A stretch of 64,000 bases of DNA from Actinoplanes nipponensis (GCF_016862275.1 NZ_BOMQ01000059.1:1-64000); one strand, 5' to 3'; counted from the stretch's first letter, positions 28,625-37,380 are shown. Notes: generated by a model from the sequence alone, not told the origin. A program made the numbers and translations.

Positions 28625-28724
28625 GGATTTGCGCCGTCGGTGTCGAGGGCGCCGGAAATGACAAGGCGCCCTTTGCCGTGGTCATTTCCGGTGACCTCGA
28701 CACCGACCTCCCGGGCGCAAATCC
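28625..28724. repeat. Large imperfect inverted repeat, about 40-bp arms
   Basis: The left arm (28625-28662) is nearly complementary to the right arm (28681-28724). The right arm carries a few extra bases, and the blocks GGATTTGCGC, GTCGGTGTCGAGG and CCGGAAATGAC are conserved between arms. The 18-nt loop (28663-28680) itself contains a short palindrome. It is intergenic and just after the DHH gene stop. It could be a folded RNA, a transcription barrier or a small mobile-element remnant. Confidence 0.7.
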
Positions 28725-28754
28725 CGCCGAGCCGAAGGCGAGGCCAGAGATAGA

Positions 28755-28786
28755 GCGGGGCGGGAAGCCGAACCTTCCCGCCCCGC
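28755..28786. terminator. Terminator hairpin
   Basis: A perfect 13-bp GC-rich stem (28755-28767 with 28774-28786) encloses a 6-nt loop. It lies between the convergent DHH and YcnI-like genes, beyond the inverted repeat, and can act for either direction. Confidence 0.65.
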
Positions 28787-28891
28787 CAAGTGCAGGTCGT
28801 GGGTCTTGCCCTGGACCCCACCCGCCGGTCGTGTTCCGCGCCCCACGCGCATCAGCACGACACACCCGCGCCCACCTGCGCGGGACGTCTG

Positions 28892-29716
28892 TCACTCCTC
28901 GGGGCTGTCCTTGTAGCTCCAGGCCGTCACCCGCGGCGCCTTCGCCGCGCCGACCAGTTCCTTGTCCTGCGGCCCGGCCTCGGGTTCGCCGGCGGAGGCG
29001 GCGGGCCCGGCCGGGCGGCGGCGCGCGCGCAGGACCGCGATGGCGGCGGCCGCCGCGGCCAGGGCGGCCACGACCCAGCCCGCGATGGTCCAGAAGCCGG
29101 GGCCGTCGTTGGCGTCGATCAGCGCCTGGAAGGTCGCCGCGTCGGTGTCGGTGGCGCCGGTGTCCGTGCCGCCGTGCCCGGGGTGGGTCGCGCCCTGCTG
29201 GCCCGGCGCCGCCGGGGTCAGGGCGAGCACGACCGGGGGCAGCGGGGCGCCCTGGGCCGGGTCGGCGTACGTGGCCTGCAGGGTGAAGCTCATCTGCGCC
29301 GACGCCGGCATCGGGCCCATGGCCACGGTCAGCTCGGCCGACCGGCCCGGGGGCAGCGCCCGGCCCGGCATCGCGGTCCAGGTGATGTCCGAGGCGGTCG
29401 AGGTGAGGGCCTCGCCGTGGATGCCGTTCATCGGGGTGTCGAGCGACCGGTTGGTGATCATCGGCGCCCAGTCGTCCACCGACAGCGGGTAGACCTCGGC
29501 CACCGGCACCTCGGCCGGCAGCAGCAGCTTCACCTTGGTGATGGCGCTGCGGGCGGTGTTCGTCACCTTGAACGTCACGTTGGCCGCGCCGCCCTGCGGA
29601 GCGCTGGGCGGGCTGACGGTCACGTCCGCGGCGGCGGGGGACGCCGCGCAGAGCACGCCCGCGGCGACGGCGGCGGCCAGGACGCCCACCCGGCGGTGCT
29701 TCTCGAGGTTCCTCAC
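28892..29716 (-). CDS. YcnI-like (DUF1775) secreted, membrane-anchored protein
   Basis: This protein of about 274 residues has a signal peptide ending SPAAA|DVTVSPPSAPQGG, a YcnI/DUF1775 domain (residues about 30-170, with VTFKVTNT and ITWTAMPGRALPPG), and a C-terminal transmembrane helix (about 215-237) followed by a short basic tail. YcnI proteins bind copper through an N-terminal histidine in many species; here the mature N-terminus appears to begin with Asp, so that ligand is absent. The GTG at 29716 is preferred over an upstream TTG at 29752, but neither has a clear ribosome-binding site. No copper transporter gene is adjacent. Confidence 0.75.
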   Translation of the reverse strand: MRNLEKHRRVGVLAAAVAAGVLCAASPAAADVTVSPPSAPQGGAANVTFKVTNTARSAITKVKLLLPAEVPVAEVYPLSVDDWAPMITNRSLDTPMNGIHGEALTSTASDITWTAMPGRALPPGRSAELTVAMGPMPASAQMSFTLQATYADPAQGAPLPPVVLALTPAAPGQQGATHPGHGGTDTGATDTDAATFQALIDANDGPGFWTIAGWVVAALAAAAAAIAVLRARRRPAGPAASAGEPEAGPQDKELVGAAKAPRVTAWSYKDSPEE

Positions 29717-29796
29717 GAGGGGTAGTTCGGCTGGGACGCGCCAATGGTTCAACCGTGCCGGACTTTCTTTTCGGCCGGTGCCGGATGATGGTCGGC

Positions 29797-30003
29797 ATGC
29801 GTGACGTGGCGATCGACAGCGACATGATCAGACTCGGACAGTTCCTCAAGCTCGCCGATCTCATCGACACCGGGGGAGAGGCCAAGATCCTGATCGCGTC
29901 GGGCGACGTGACGGTCAACGGCGAGGTCGACACCCGGCGGGGCCGGCAGCTGCGTCCCGGTGACGTGGTGGTCGTGCAGGGACGGTCCGCCCGGGTCGCC
30001 TGA
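29797..30003 (+). CDS. Small S4-domain RNA-binding protein
   Basis: This protein of about 68 residues is an isolated S4 fold: DMIRLGQFLKLADLIDTGGEAKILIASGDVTVNGEVDTRRGRQLRPGDVVVV. Single-domain S4 proteins of the YbcJ/YaaA type bind structured RNA and are linked to ribosome assembly or tRNA/rRNA handling. The start is uncertain: ATGs at 29785, 29788 and 29797 are in frame. The last is used because the family domain begins just after it. The gene overlaps the promoter region of the divergent YcnI-like gene. Confidence 0.75.
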   Translation: MRDVAIDSDMIRLGQFLKLADLIDTGGEAKILIASGDVTVNGEVDTRRGRQLRPGDVVVVQGRSARVA

Positions 30004-30055
30004 GGACGCCCGCGCTATCTCGATACTCATATATGCAGCACTCCGTGACGAGCGG

Positions 30056-30085
30056 TTGACATCCTGTCGATCTCAGGCATCTACT
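30056..30085 (+). promoter_or_regulatory. Probable sigma-70-type promoter of the polyol importer
   Basis: A consensus TTGACA (30056-30061) is followed after 18 bp by TCTACT (30080-30085), about 60 bp before the binding-protein start. No clear operator repeat is visible next to it. Confidence 0.5.
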
Positions 30086-30146
30086 GAGTCCGGTGTAACC
30101 GGCGTCACAGATGCCGGAGTCCGATCCGCCTGGTCGGGGAGGCTCC

Positions 30147-31520
30147 ATGTCACGTGCACGAGTCCGCGCGGCCGGTGCGGCCGCCGCCGCAGCCCTGCTG
30201 GTCCTCCCGCTCGCCGGTTGCGCCGGATGGGGTGGCACCAGCGCCGGATCCGGCGGCGCCAACAGCATCGACGTGCTGATGGTGAACAACCCGCAGATGA
30301 TCGACCTGCAACGGCTGACCGAGGCCAACTTCACCCGGCAGACCGGCATCGGGGTCAACTTCACCGTGCTGCCGGAGAACGACGTGCGGGACAAGATCAG
30401 TCAGGAGTTCTCCAGCCAGGCCGGGCAGTACGACGTGGCCTCGCTGAGCAACTTCGAGATCCCGATCTACGCCCGGAGCAAGTGGATCGCGCCGCTGGAC
30501 GACTACGTCGCCGCGGACACCGCCTTCAACCAGGCGGACATCCTGGGGCCGATGACCAAGTCGCTGACCGCCGAGGACGGCAAGCTCTACGGCGAGCCGT
30601 TCTACGGCGAGTCCTCGTTCCTGATGTACCGCAAGGACGTCCTGGACGCCCAGGGCATCACGATGCCGGCCAAGCCCACCTGGCCGCAGGTCGCCGACAT
30701 CGCCGCCCGGGTCGACGGCAAGGAGCCCGGCATGGCCGGCATCTGCCTGCGCGGCCAGCCCGGCTGGGGCCAGATCTTCGCGCCGCTCACGACGGTGGTG
30801 AACACCTTCGGCGGCACCTGGTTCGACCAGGACTGGAACGCCCGGGTCGACGCGCCCGAGTTCCACCAGGCCACCCGCTTCTACGTCGACCTGGTCCGGG
30901 CCCACGGCGAGGTCGGCGCCCCGCAGGCCGGCTTCACCGAGTGCCTGAACAACCTGGTCCAGGGCAACGCGGCGATGTGGTACGACGCCACCAGCGCGGC
31001 CGGCTCGCTGGAGGCGGCGGACTCCCCGGTCAAGGGCAAGATCGGGTACGTCGCCGCGCCGGTCCTCAAGACGCCCAGCTCCGGCTGGCTCTACGCCTGG
31101 TCGTGGAGCATCCAGCAGGCCAGCGACAAGAAGGCCAACGCCTGGAAGTTCATCTCCTGGGCGTCCAGCCGGCAGTACGAGGAACTCGTCGGCCGGCAGC
31201 TCGGCTGGTCCAAGGTGCCCGCCGGCAAGCGCGCCTCCACCTACTCCAACCAGGACTACCTCAAGGAGGCGTCGGCCTTCGCCGAGCCCACCAAGCAGGC
31301 CATCTCCAGCGCGGACCCGGTCAACCCGGGGGTGCAGCCCCGCCCGGCGATCGGCATCCAGTTCGTCGACATCCCCGAGTTCACCGACCTCGGCACCCAG
31401 GTCTCGCAGTACGTCAGCTCGGCCATCGCCGGTCAGATGAGCGTCGACGAGGCGCTGAAACGGGGTCAACAGCTGGCCGACGATGTCGCGGAACGGTACC
31501 GATCGCGCGAGAACGGCTAA
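30147..31520 (+). CDS. Sorbitol/mannitol-type ABC transporter binding lipoprotein
   Basis: This 457-residue CUT1 binding protein has a lipoprotein signal ending LAGC (Cys about 26). Its mature start, SIDVLMVNNPQMIDLQRL, with FTVLPENDVRDKISQEFSSQAGQYDV, resembles the SmoE/MtlE group for sorbitol and mannitol more than maltose-binding proteins. The ATG at 30147 follows GGGGAGG. It heads a three-gene operon with two permeases. No polyol dehydrogenase is adjacent and no ATPase is present, so the ATPase is probably a shared one such as MsiK. Substrate assignment is by resemblance only. Confidence 0.8.
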   Translation: MSRARVRAAGAAAAAALLVLPLAGCAGWGGTSAGSGGANSIDVLMVNNPQMIDLQRLTEANFTRQTGIGVNFTVLPENDVRDKISQEFSSQAGQYDVASLSNFEIPIYARSKWIAPLDDYVAADTAFNQADILGPMTKSLTAEDGKLYGEPFYGESSFLMYRKDVLDAQGITMPAKPTWPQVADIAARVDGKEPGMAGICLRGQPGWGQIFAPLTTVVNTFGGTWFDQDWNARVDAPEFHQATRFYVDLVRAHGEVGAPQAGFTECLNNLVQGNAAMWYDATSAAGSLEAADSPVKGKIGYVAAPVLKTPSSGWLYAWSWSIQQASDKKANAWKFISWASSRQYEELVGRQLGWSKVPAGKRASTYSNQDYLKEASAFAEPTKQAISSADPVNPGVQPRPAIGIQFVDIPEFTDLGTQVSQYVSSAIAGQMSVDEALKRGQQLADDVAERYRSRENG

Positions 31521-31532
31521 GGAGGCGCAGCC

Positions 31533-32495
31533 ATGACATCCGTGGCCGAGAAGACGGGCGCCGGCAGGACCGGTCTGACCCCCACCCCGCCCGGAGCGGC
31601 GCGCCGGGCCGCCGGCTGGGCGCGCCGGGCCCCGCTGCTGCCGGCCCTGATCTTCATGATCGTGGTGACCCAGCTGCCGTTCGTGGCGACCCTGGTCATC
31701 TCGTTCATGGACTGGAACGCGTACTACCCCGACGAGCGCGGGTTCGCCGGCTTCGCCAACTTCCGCCGGGTGTTCACCGACGTCAACATGCGCGACGCGG
31801 TGTGGACGACCATCCTGCTGACCGTGGCCGTGGTGCTGATCAGCCTGCTGCTGGGCCTGGGTATCGCGCTGCTGCTGGACCGCAAGTTCCGGGGCCGGGG
31901 CGCGGTCCGCACGATGATGATCGCCCCGTTCCTGGTGGTGCCGGTGGCCGCCGCCCTGCTCTGGAAGCACGCCCTCTACAACCCCGAGTACGGCCTGTTC
32001 AACGGCGGGCTCAGCTGGCTGTGGGGGCTGTTCGGCTCGGACGACCCCCCGCAGCCCGACTGGATCAGCAACATGCCGCTGTGGTCGGTGATCTTCGCGC
32101 TGGTCTGGCAGTGGACCCCGTTCATGATGCTGATCCTGCTGGCCGGGCTCCAGGGGCGGCCGCTGGACGTGGTCGAGGCGGCCCGTATCGACGGTGCGAG
32201 CGGCTGGCAGATCTTCCGCAGCATGACCCTGCCGCACCTGCGCCAGTACCTGGAGCTCGGTGCCCTGCTCGGCTCCATCTACATCGTGCAGAACTTCGAC
32301 GCGGTCTTCACGATCACGTCCGGCGGTCTGGGCACGGCGAACCTGCCGTACACGATCTACCAGATCTTCTACCAGGCGCACGACTACGGCCGGGCCTCGG
32401 CCGCCGCCGTGATCGTGGTCATCGGCACGATCATCATCGCGACGTTCGCGCTGCGTACCGTCTCGTCGCTGTTCAGGGAGGATCCGGGCCGATGA
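31533..32495 (+). CDS. Polyol-type ABC transporter permease 1
   Basis: This 320-residue integral membrane protein has six predicted transmembrane segments and the ATPase-contact EAA loop VVEAARIDGASGWQIFRSMTLPHL (around residue 215). The segment SFMDWNAYYPDERGFAGFANFRRVF matches the MtlF/SmoF group. The ATG at 31533 follows AAGGAGG, 12 bp after the binding-protein stop. It overlaps the second permease in an ATGA junction. It forms half of the membrane channel of the importer. Confidence 0.88.
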   Translation: MTSVAEKTGAGRTGLTPTPPGAARRAAGWARRAPLLPALIFMIVVTQLPFVATLVISFMDWNAYYPDERGFAGFANFRRVFTDVNMRDAVWTTILLTVAVVLISLLLGLGIALLLDRKFRGRGAVRTMMIAPFLVVPVAAALLWKHALYNPEYGLFNGGLSWLWGLFGSDDPPQPDWISNMPLWSVIFALVWQWTPFMMLILLAGLQGRPLDVVEAARIDGASGWQIFRSMTLPHLRQYLELGALLGSIYIVQNFDAVFTITSGGLGTANLPYTIYQIFYQAHDYGRASAAAVIVVIGTIIIATFALRTVSSLFREDPGR

Positions 32496-33358
32496 GCACC
32501 TCGGTGACCCGCACCGCGCCCAGCCACGCCGTGCCGCGCAAGAAGGACCGGGGTGGGCCCTGGCTGTCCCTGCTCGCGTGGGTGGTCGGCATCCTGTTCG
32601 TGCTGCCGGTGGTCTGGATGGTGCTGACCTCGTTCCACTCCGAGGCCGACGCCGCCACCAACCCGCCGTCGGTGCTCGCCCCGCTCACCCTGGAGGGCTA
32701 CCGCGAGTTCTTCTCCGGCGGCGCCAGCCCCTGGCCGCCGCTGCTCAACTCGCTCACCGCCAGCGTCGTGTCGACCCTGCTGGTGCTGCTGCTGTCCTTC
32801 CCGGCCGCGTACGCGCTGTCGATCAAGCCGGTGAAGAAGTGGACCGACGTGCTCTTCTTCTTCCTGTCCACCAAGATGCTGCCGGTGGTCGCCGGCCTGC
32901 TGCCGCTGTACCTGTTCGCCCAGTACGCCGGCCTGCTGGACAACATCTGGCTGCTCATCGTCTTCTACACCTCGATGAACCTGCCGATCGCGGTGTGGAT
33001 GATGCGCTCGTTCCTGTCCGAGGTGCCGGTGGAGATGCTCGAGGCCGCCTCGATGGACGGCGCCGGCCTGGCCAAGACGCTGCGCTCGGTCATCGCCCCG
33101 GTGGTCATGCCCGGCATCGCCGCCACCGCGCTGATCTGCTTCATCTTCAGCTGGAACGAGCTGCTCTTCGCCCGGGTCCTGACCGCCACCGTGGCGGAGA
33201 CCTCCCCGGTGTTCCTGACCAGCTTCGTCACCAGCCAGGGGCTGTTCCTGGCCCAGCTGTGCGCGGCCGCCTTCGTGGTCTCGCTGCCCGTGCTCGTCGC
33301 CGGTTTCGCGGCCCAGGACAAGCTCGTCCAGGGCCTGTCGCTCGGCTCCGTCAAGTAG
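32492..33358 (+). CDS. Polyol-type ABC transporter permease 2
   Basis: This 288-residue CUT1 permease has six transmembrane segments and the EAA loop VEMLEAASMDGAGLAKTLRSVIAPVVMPG. It begins within the preceding permease (ATGA overlap), and a terminator hairpin follows 36 bp after its stop. It resembles the MtlG/SmoG group. Together with the preceding genes it makes an importer lacking its own ATPase. Confidence 0.88.
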   Translation: MSTSVTRTAPSHAVPRKKDRGGPWLSLLAWVVGILFVLPVVWMVLTSFHSEADAATNPPSVLAPLTLEGYREFFSGGASPWPPLLNSLTASVVSTLLVLLLSFPAAYALSIKPVKKWTDVLFFFLSTKMLPVVAGLLPLYLFAQYAGLLDNIWLLIVFYTSMNLPIAVWMMRSFLSEVPVEMLEAASMDGAGLAKTLRSVIAPVVMPGIAATALICFIFSWNELLFARVLTATVAETSPVFLTSFVTSQGLFLAQLCAAAFVVSLPVLVAGFAAQDKLVQGLSLGSVK

Positions 33359-33394
33359 CCGCCGTACCCCTTGCCATCATTCCGCCCCGATAGA

Positions 33395-33427
33395 GGTGAC
33401 CGGCCCCGCCCCCTGGGGCCGGTCACC
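33395..33427 (+). terminator. Terminator of the polyol importer operon
   Basis: A perfect 13-bp stem (33395-33407 with 33415-33427) closes a 7-nt loop, 36 bp after the last permease gene. Confidence 0.75.
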
Positions 33428-33495
33428 GCGTCCGGCGCAGATTTTTCCGCGAAGCGGGTAGGAACCCGCGCGTCCCGGGGTACGTCTGAGCGCCT

Positions 33496-34383
33496 ATGAC
33501 CAGACTTCGCGGCTTCTGGACGGCCGCCGCCGCCGTGACCTTGTTCCTGCTCAGCGCGTGCGCCCAGCAGACCGCCGCGGGCTCGCCGGGCGTCGTGCCG
33601 TCGCCGGACAGCTCATCGACCCCCGCCGGCGGCGACGAGCTCGTGCTGCGGGTCTCCTCCGCCGGCGGCTTCGTGCCCGCGGACCAGCTCGTGGGCCGGC
33701 TCCCCGAGACCAGCGTGTACGCCGACGGCCGGGTGATCTTCAACGGCCCGGTCACCCTCAGCTATCCCGGCCCCGCCCTGCCCAACGTGCAGTGGGGCAC
33801 GATCACGCCGGACGAGCTCCGGAAGCTGCTCGACCGGGCCGAGGCGGCCGGCGTCCGGCCCGGCGCCGACTTCGGCCAGCCGGGCGTCGCCGACGCGCCG
33901 ACCACCGAGGTGACCGTCGTGACCCCGGCCGGGAAGCGGACCGTGGGCGTGATGGCGCTGCGCGAGGCCCGGCCCGACGACCCCCGGCTCACCGCGGCGC
34001 AGCGGCAGGCCCGTGCGAAGCTGCGCGCCTTCGTCGACGAGCTCGGCGACCTGACCACCAGGCTGACCACCGGCAAGCCGCGGCAGTACGAGCCGGAGAT
34101 CCTGGCCGCGGTCGTGTGGCCGTACGTGACCCGCGACGACGAGCCGGGCCGGCCGCTGACCGTCGAGTGGCCCGGACCGGCGCTGCCGGGTGAGGCCCTC
34201 AACCCGGACCTGAAGCTCAGCTGCGTCACCGTCACGGGCGCGCAGCGCGACGCCGTGCTGGCGGCCGCCAAGAACGCCACCGCCCTCACGCCGTGGGTTT
34301 CCGCGGGTAACAGCTGGTCGGTGCTGCTGCGCCCGCTGCTGCCGGACGAGACGGGCTGCGCCGACCTGAAGAAGGCCCGATGA
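33496..34383 (+). CDS. Putative lipoprotein of unknown function
   Basis: This 295-residue protein has a signal peptide with lipobox LSAC (Cys about 22) and a Ser/Pro/Gly-rich linker to about residue 45. It continues into an alpha/beta domain including ELVLRVSSAGGFVPADQLVGRLPETSVYADGRV, in which a strand-turn motif and later YPGPALPNVQWGTITPDELRKLLDRAEAAG are conspicuous. The C-terminal part has two Cys (SCVTVTGAQRDAVLAAAKN and ETGCADLKKAR) that may form a disulfide. I do not recognise the family. It stands alone between the importer and the FKBP gene. Confidence 0.7.
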   Translation: MTRLRGFWTAAAAVTLFLLSACAQQTAAGSPGVVPSPDSSSTPAGGDELVLRVSSAGGFVPADQLVGRLPETSVYADGRVIFNGPVTLSYPGPALPNVQWGTITPDELRKLLDRAEAAGVRPGADFGQPGVADAPTTEVTVVTPAGKRTVGVMALREARPDDPRLTAAQRQARAKLRAFVDELGDLTTRLTTGKPRQYEPEILAAVVWPYVTRDDEPGRPLTVEWPGPALPGEALNPDLKLSCVTVTGAQRDAVLAAAKNATALTPWVSAGNSWSVLLRPLLPDETGCADLKKAR

Positions 34384-34500
34384 CGCCGATCGGCGAGCCC
34401 TTCGACCCGCCGCCCGGCCCCCGGCCCGCCCGCCACCCGGACAGCGACAGGCCGGGACAGGCGTTGCCCGTCCCGGCCCGCGCGGCCTGCCGGCCCTGGC

Positions 34501-34869
34501 TTACTGGACGCCGAGCAGATCCACCACGAAGATGAGCGTCTCGTTCGGCTTGATCACGCCACCGGCGCCGCGGGCGCCGTAGCCGAGGTGCGGGGGGATG
34601 GTCAGCTTGCGGCGGCCGCCGACGCGCATGCCGACCACCCCCTGGTCCCATCCGCCGATGACCTGACCGGCGCCCAGGCCGAAGTCGAACGCCTCGCCGC
34701 GGTTGTACGAAGCGTCGAACTCCTTGCCCGAGGAGAACGCGACCCCCACGTAGTGGACGGTGACCTGGTGGCCCGGCTTGGCCTCGTCGCCGTCACCGAC
34801 GACCAGATCCTCCACGACCAGCTCGGCCGGCGGCTCACCCGAGATGGGGCCGACGTCGGGCTTCTCCAT
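34501..34869 (-). CDS. FKBP-type peptidyl-prolyl cis-trans isomerase
   Basis: This 122-residue single-domain FKBP catalyses proline isomerisation during protein folding. Conserved features are VTVHYVGVAFSSGKEFDASYNRGEAFDFGLGAGQVIGGWDQGVVGMRVGGRR and the closing IPPHLGYGARGAGGVIKPNETLIFVVDLL. The core aromatic and Asp residues of the FK506 pocket (Y, F, D, W) are present. The ATG at 34869 directly follows AGGAGGACAC. There is no signal peptide, so it is cytoplasmic. Confidence 0.93.
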   Translation of the reverse strand: MEKPDVGPISGEPPAELVVEDLVVGDGDEAKPGHQVTVHYVGVAFSSGKEFDASYNRGEAFDFGLGAGQVIGGWDQGVVGMRVGGRRKLTIPPHLGYGARGAGGVIKPNETLIFVVDLLGVQ

Positions 34870-35025
34870 GTGTCCTCCTGATATGTGTGCCTGCATGGCC
34901 ATGCAACCACAGCGTGATGTTTTTCCGGGCAGCGCCACCCTCGGGGGTGAACGACCGGGCCCTGATCTCCGTACTGTTCGCCGGGAGGCCCGACCGCCGC
35001 CGCCCCGCGAGCACGAGGAGATCGC

Positions 35026-35964
35026 ATGACCGCCGTACGCCGTACCGCTGCCGTCGCCGTGGCCGGCGGGATCGCCGCGGCCGCGACCATGCTCCCGGCC
35101 GCTCCCGCGCTGGCCCACGGCGCGCCGATCGAGCCGATCAGCCGCACCGCGGCCTGCGCCACCGGCGGCGAGCAGGCGGCCGCGGCGGCCTGCCGGGGCG
35201 CCCGGGCGGCGAACGGCCAGGCGTTCGGCTCGTTCGACAACCTGCGGCTGCCGAACGTGAACGGCCGGGACCGCGACCTCGTCCCGGACGGCAGCCTCTG
35301 CAGCGGCGGCCTCCCGGAGTTCAAGGGCCTGGACCTGGCCCGGACGGACTGGCCGACCACGAAGCTGACCGCCGGCAGCACGCTGACCATCCGCTACCGG
35401 GGCACCATCCCGCACCAGGGCACGTTCCGGGTCTACCTGACCCGGAACGGCTACGACCCGAAGCGACCGCTGGGCTGGGACGACCTGGGCAGCAAGCCGA
35501 TCCTGACCGTGCAGGACCCACCGCTGCGGGGCGGCTCGTACCGGATGAGCGCCAAGCTGCCCGCGGACCGCACCGGACGGCACGTGCTCTACACGGTCTG
35601 GCAGACGTCGAGCACGCCGGACACCTACTACTCGTGCTCGGACCTCCAGCTCAAGGCGCCCGCGGCGGCCGCCGCCCCGGTCCGGTCCAGCAAGGCCGCC
35701 ACCGCGGCGCCGAAGCCCAGGACGTCCCGCTCGGCCGAGCCCGGGGTCGTCGCCTCGCCGCAGGAGGCCGCCGGCCCGGCGGCGGCCGGCGTGCCGCGGG
35801 AGAGCGAGGAGACCTGGCTGCGCCCGGCCGCGGCCGCGCAGTCGGACGACACCCTGGACCGGGTCGCGCTGGGCCACCAGATCATCATCGCCGCGCTCAT
35901 CGTGATCGCGGGCGTGCTGGGCGCCACCGGCGTCAAGCGCCTGCGCGCCGGCCGCCGGCGGTAG
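35026..35964 (+). CDS. AA10 lytic polysaccharide monooxygenase with C-terminal membrane anchor
   Basis: This 312-residue protein has a signal peptide (residues 1-30, ending ALA) that leaves His31 as the mature N-terminus (HGAPIEPISR), the first ligand of the copper histidine brace. The second ligand is probably His130 in TIPHQGTFRVYLT. The AA10 domain runs to about residue 210 and ends with TYYSCSDL. An Ala/Pro/Ser linker follows, and residues about 285-303 form a transmembrane helix with a basic tail. Members oxidise chitin or cellulose. A membrane-anchored form is unusual. The ATG at 35026 follows GAGGAG. A GH3 gene follows 49 bp later. Confidence 0.88.
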   Translation: MTAVRRTAAVAVAGGIAAAATMLPAAPALAHGAPIEPISRTAACATGGEQAAAAACRGARAANGQAFGSFDNLRLPNVNGRDRDLVPDGSLCSGGLPEFKGLDLARTDWPTTKLTAGSTLTIRYRGTIPHQGTFRVYLTRNGYDPKRPLGWDDLGSKPILTVQDPPLRGGSYRMSAKLPADRTGRHVLYTVWQTSSTPDTYYSCSDLQLKAPAAAAAPVRSSKAATAAPKPRTSRSAEPGVVASPQEAAGPAAAGVPRESEETWLRPAAAAQSDDTLDRVALGHQIIIAALIVIAGVLGATGVKRLRAGRRR

Positions 35965-36013
35965 GGGTCCGCGCCGGGCCCGGCCTACCCCGGGTTCGAT
36001 AGCGTGGGCGGCG

Positions 36014-37243
36014 ATGACGAGCAGACTGCGGTGGTGGAGTGCCGGGACCGTCCTGCTGATCGTGATCGCGGGGGTGGTGATCCGGCAGGCGGTCACCGAC
36101 GCCCCGGCGACGCCACGCGCGCTGACGTCCCGTTCGGCCGGGCCGGTGACCGCGAGCCCGTCCGCCGGCGGGCCCGGCGTCCCGGCGAGCGCGCCGGCCC
36201 CGTCCGCGAGGCCCCGCAGCTGCGCCGACGCGGCGCTGGCCGGGCTCTCGCTCACCGAGCGCGCCGGCCAGGTGCTCATGATCGGCACGCCGGTCGACCG
36301 CCCCGGGGACCTCACCGGCGTCGTCGCCCGCCACCACCTCGGCGGGGTCTTCCTGGCCGGGCGCAGCACCAGATCCGCGGCGGCCCTGCGCGGCGACCTC
36401 ACCGCCCTGCAACGCCGGGCCGCGACGCCGCTGCTGATCGCGCTCGATCAGGAGGGCGGCAGCGTGCAGACCCTCAAGGGACGCGACTTCCCGGTGATCC
36501 CGTCCGCGCAGCGACTCGGCGCCGGGCCCCCGGCGAAGCTGCGCGCCGCCGTACGCGACACCGCGCAGCGGCTCGCCGGGATCGGCGTGACCGTGAACCT
36601 GGCCCCGGTCGCCGACACGGTCCCGGCGAAGCTGGGCGAGGGCAACCCGCCGATCGGGGGGTTCCACCGCCAGTACGGCTCCGACCCGGACGCGGTCGCG
36701 GCGGACATCGCCACGGTGGTGTCGGCCTCGCAGGGCGCGGACGTGCTGACGATCCTCAAACACTTCCCCGGGCTGGGCCGGGTGCGGGCCAACACCGACA
36801 CCGCCGTCCGGGTCGTCGACGACACGACCACGGTGGACGACCCGTACCTGAAGCCCTTCGTCGCCGGGATGGGGGCCGGGTCGGCCGGCGTGATGATCTC
36901 CTCGGCGACGTACCCGAAGATCGACGGCTCGTCCATCGCCGCGTTCTCCCGGCCGATCGTCACGGGCCTGCTGCGCGAGAAGCTCGGCTACACCGGCCTG
37001 GTCATGTCCGACGACCTGGGCGCGGCCGACTCGGCGTCCGCCCTGCCCGCGGGCCAACGGGCGGTGCGGTTCGTGGCGGCCGGCGGCGATCTGGCGCTCA
37101 CGATCCGGCCCGAGGACGCGGCCCCGATGGCGGCGTCGCTGATCGCGGCGGCCGGCGACTCGCCGTCGTTCTCCGCCCGGCTGGGCGACGCCGCTCGCCA
37201 CGTGCTCCAGGCCAAGGAACGGGCCGGGCTGCTGCGCTGCTGA
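36014..37243 (+). CDS. GH3 beta-N-acetylhexosaminidase-like, membrane anchored
   Basis: This 409-residue protein has an N-terminal signal anchor (residues about 8-25), a Pro/Ser/Ala linker, and a GH3 domain: LSLTERAGQVLMIGTP, LLIALDQEGGSVQTL, LKHFPGLGRVRANTDT and the nucleophile motif GLVMSDDLGA. In classical NagZ the motif after KHFPGHG includes an Asp-x-His that supplies the acid/base; here it reads GLGRVRANTDT without His, as I recall from other actinobacterial paralogues. Substrate is therefore uncertain: peptidoglycan or chitin fragments are possible. It follows the LPMO gene by 49 bp in the same direction. Confidence 0.8.
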   Translation: MTSRLRWWSAGTVLLIVIAGVVIRQAVTDAPATPRALTSRSAGPVTASPSAGGPGVPASAPAPSARPRSCADAALAGLSLTERAGQVLMIGTPVDRPGDLTGVVARHHLGGVFLAGRSTRSAAALRGDLTALQRRAATPLLIALDQEGGSVQTLKGRDFPVIPSAQRLGAGPPAKLRAAVRDTAQRLAGIGVTVNLAPVADTVPAKLGEGNPPIGGFHRQYGSDPDAVAADIATVVSASQGADVLTILKHFPGLGRVRANTDTAVRVVDDTTTVDDPYLKPFVAGMGAGSAGVMISSATYPKIDGSSIAAFSRPIVTGLLREKLGYTGLVMSDDLGAADSASALPAGQRAVRFVAAGGDLALTIRPEDAAPMAASLIAAAGDSPSFSARLGDAARHVLQAKERAGLLRC

Positions 37244-37292
37244 GCTGCTCCGCCGCGGCGGGCGGCGGGGCCGGTTGGCCGCCGAGGTGGGG

Positions 37293-37380
37293 GGTCGGCT
37301 GCCGGCGAGCTTCGGTCGGCTGCTGGTGGGGCTTCGGTCGGCTGCCGGCGGGCTTCGGTCGGCTGCTGGCGGGGCTTCGG

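Noticed and set aside
28582..28821. A 79-codon minus-strand frame across the inverted repeat
   Set aside because: It crosses both arms of the inverted repeat and a terminator, and has no plausible start context.
29960..33358. A 1132-codon frame starting well upstream of the polyol importer
   Set aside because: Its first two-thirds are a shadow of the binding protein and first permease; only the end is real, as the second permease at 32492.
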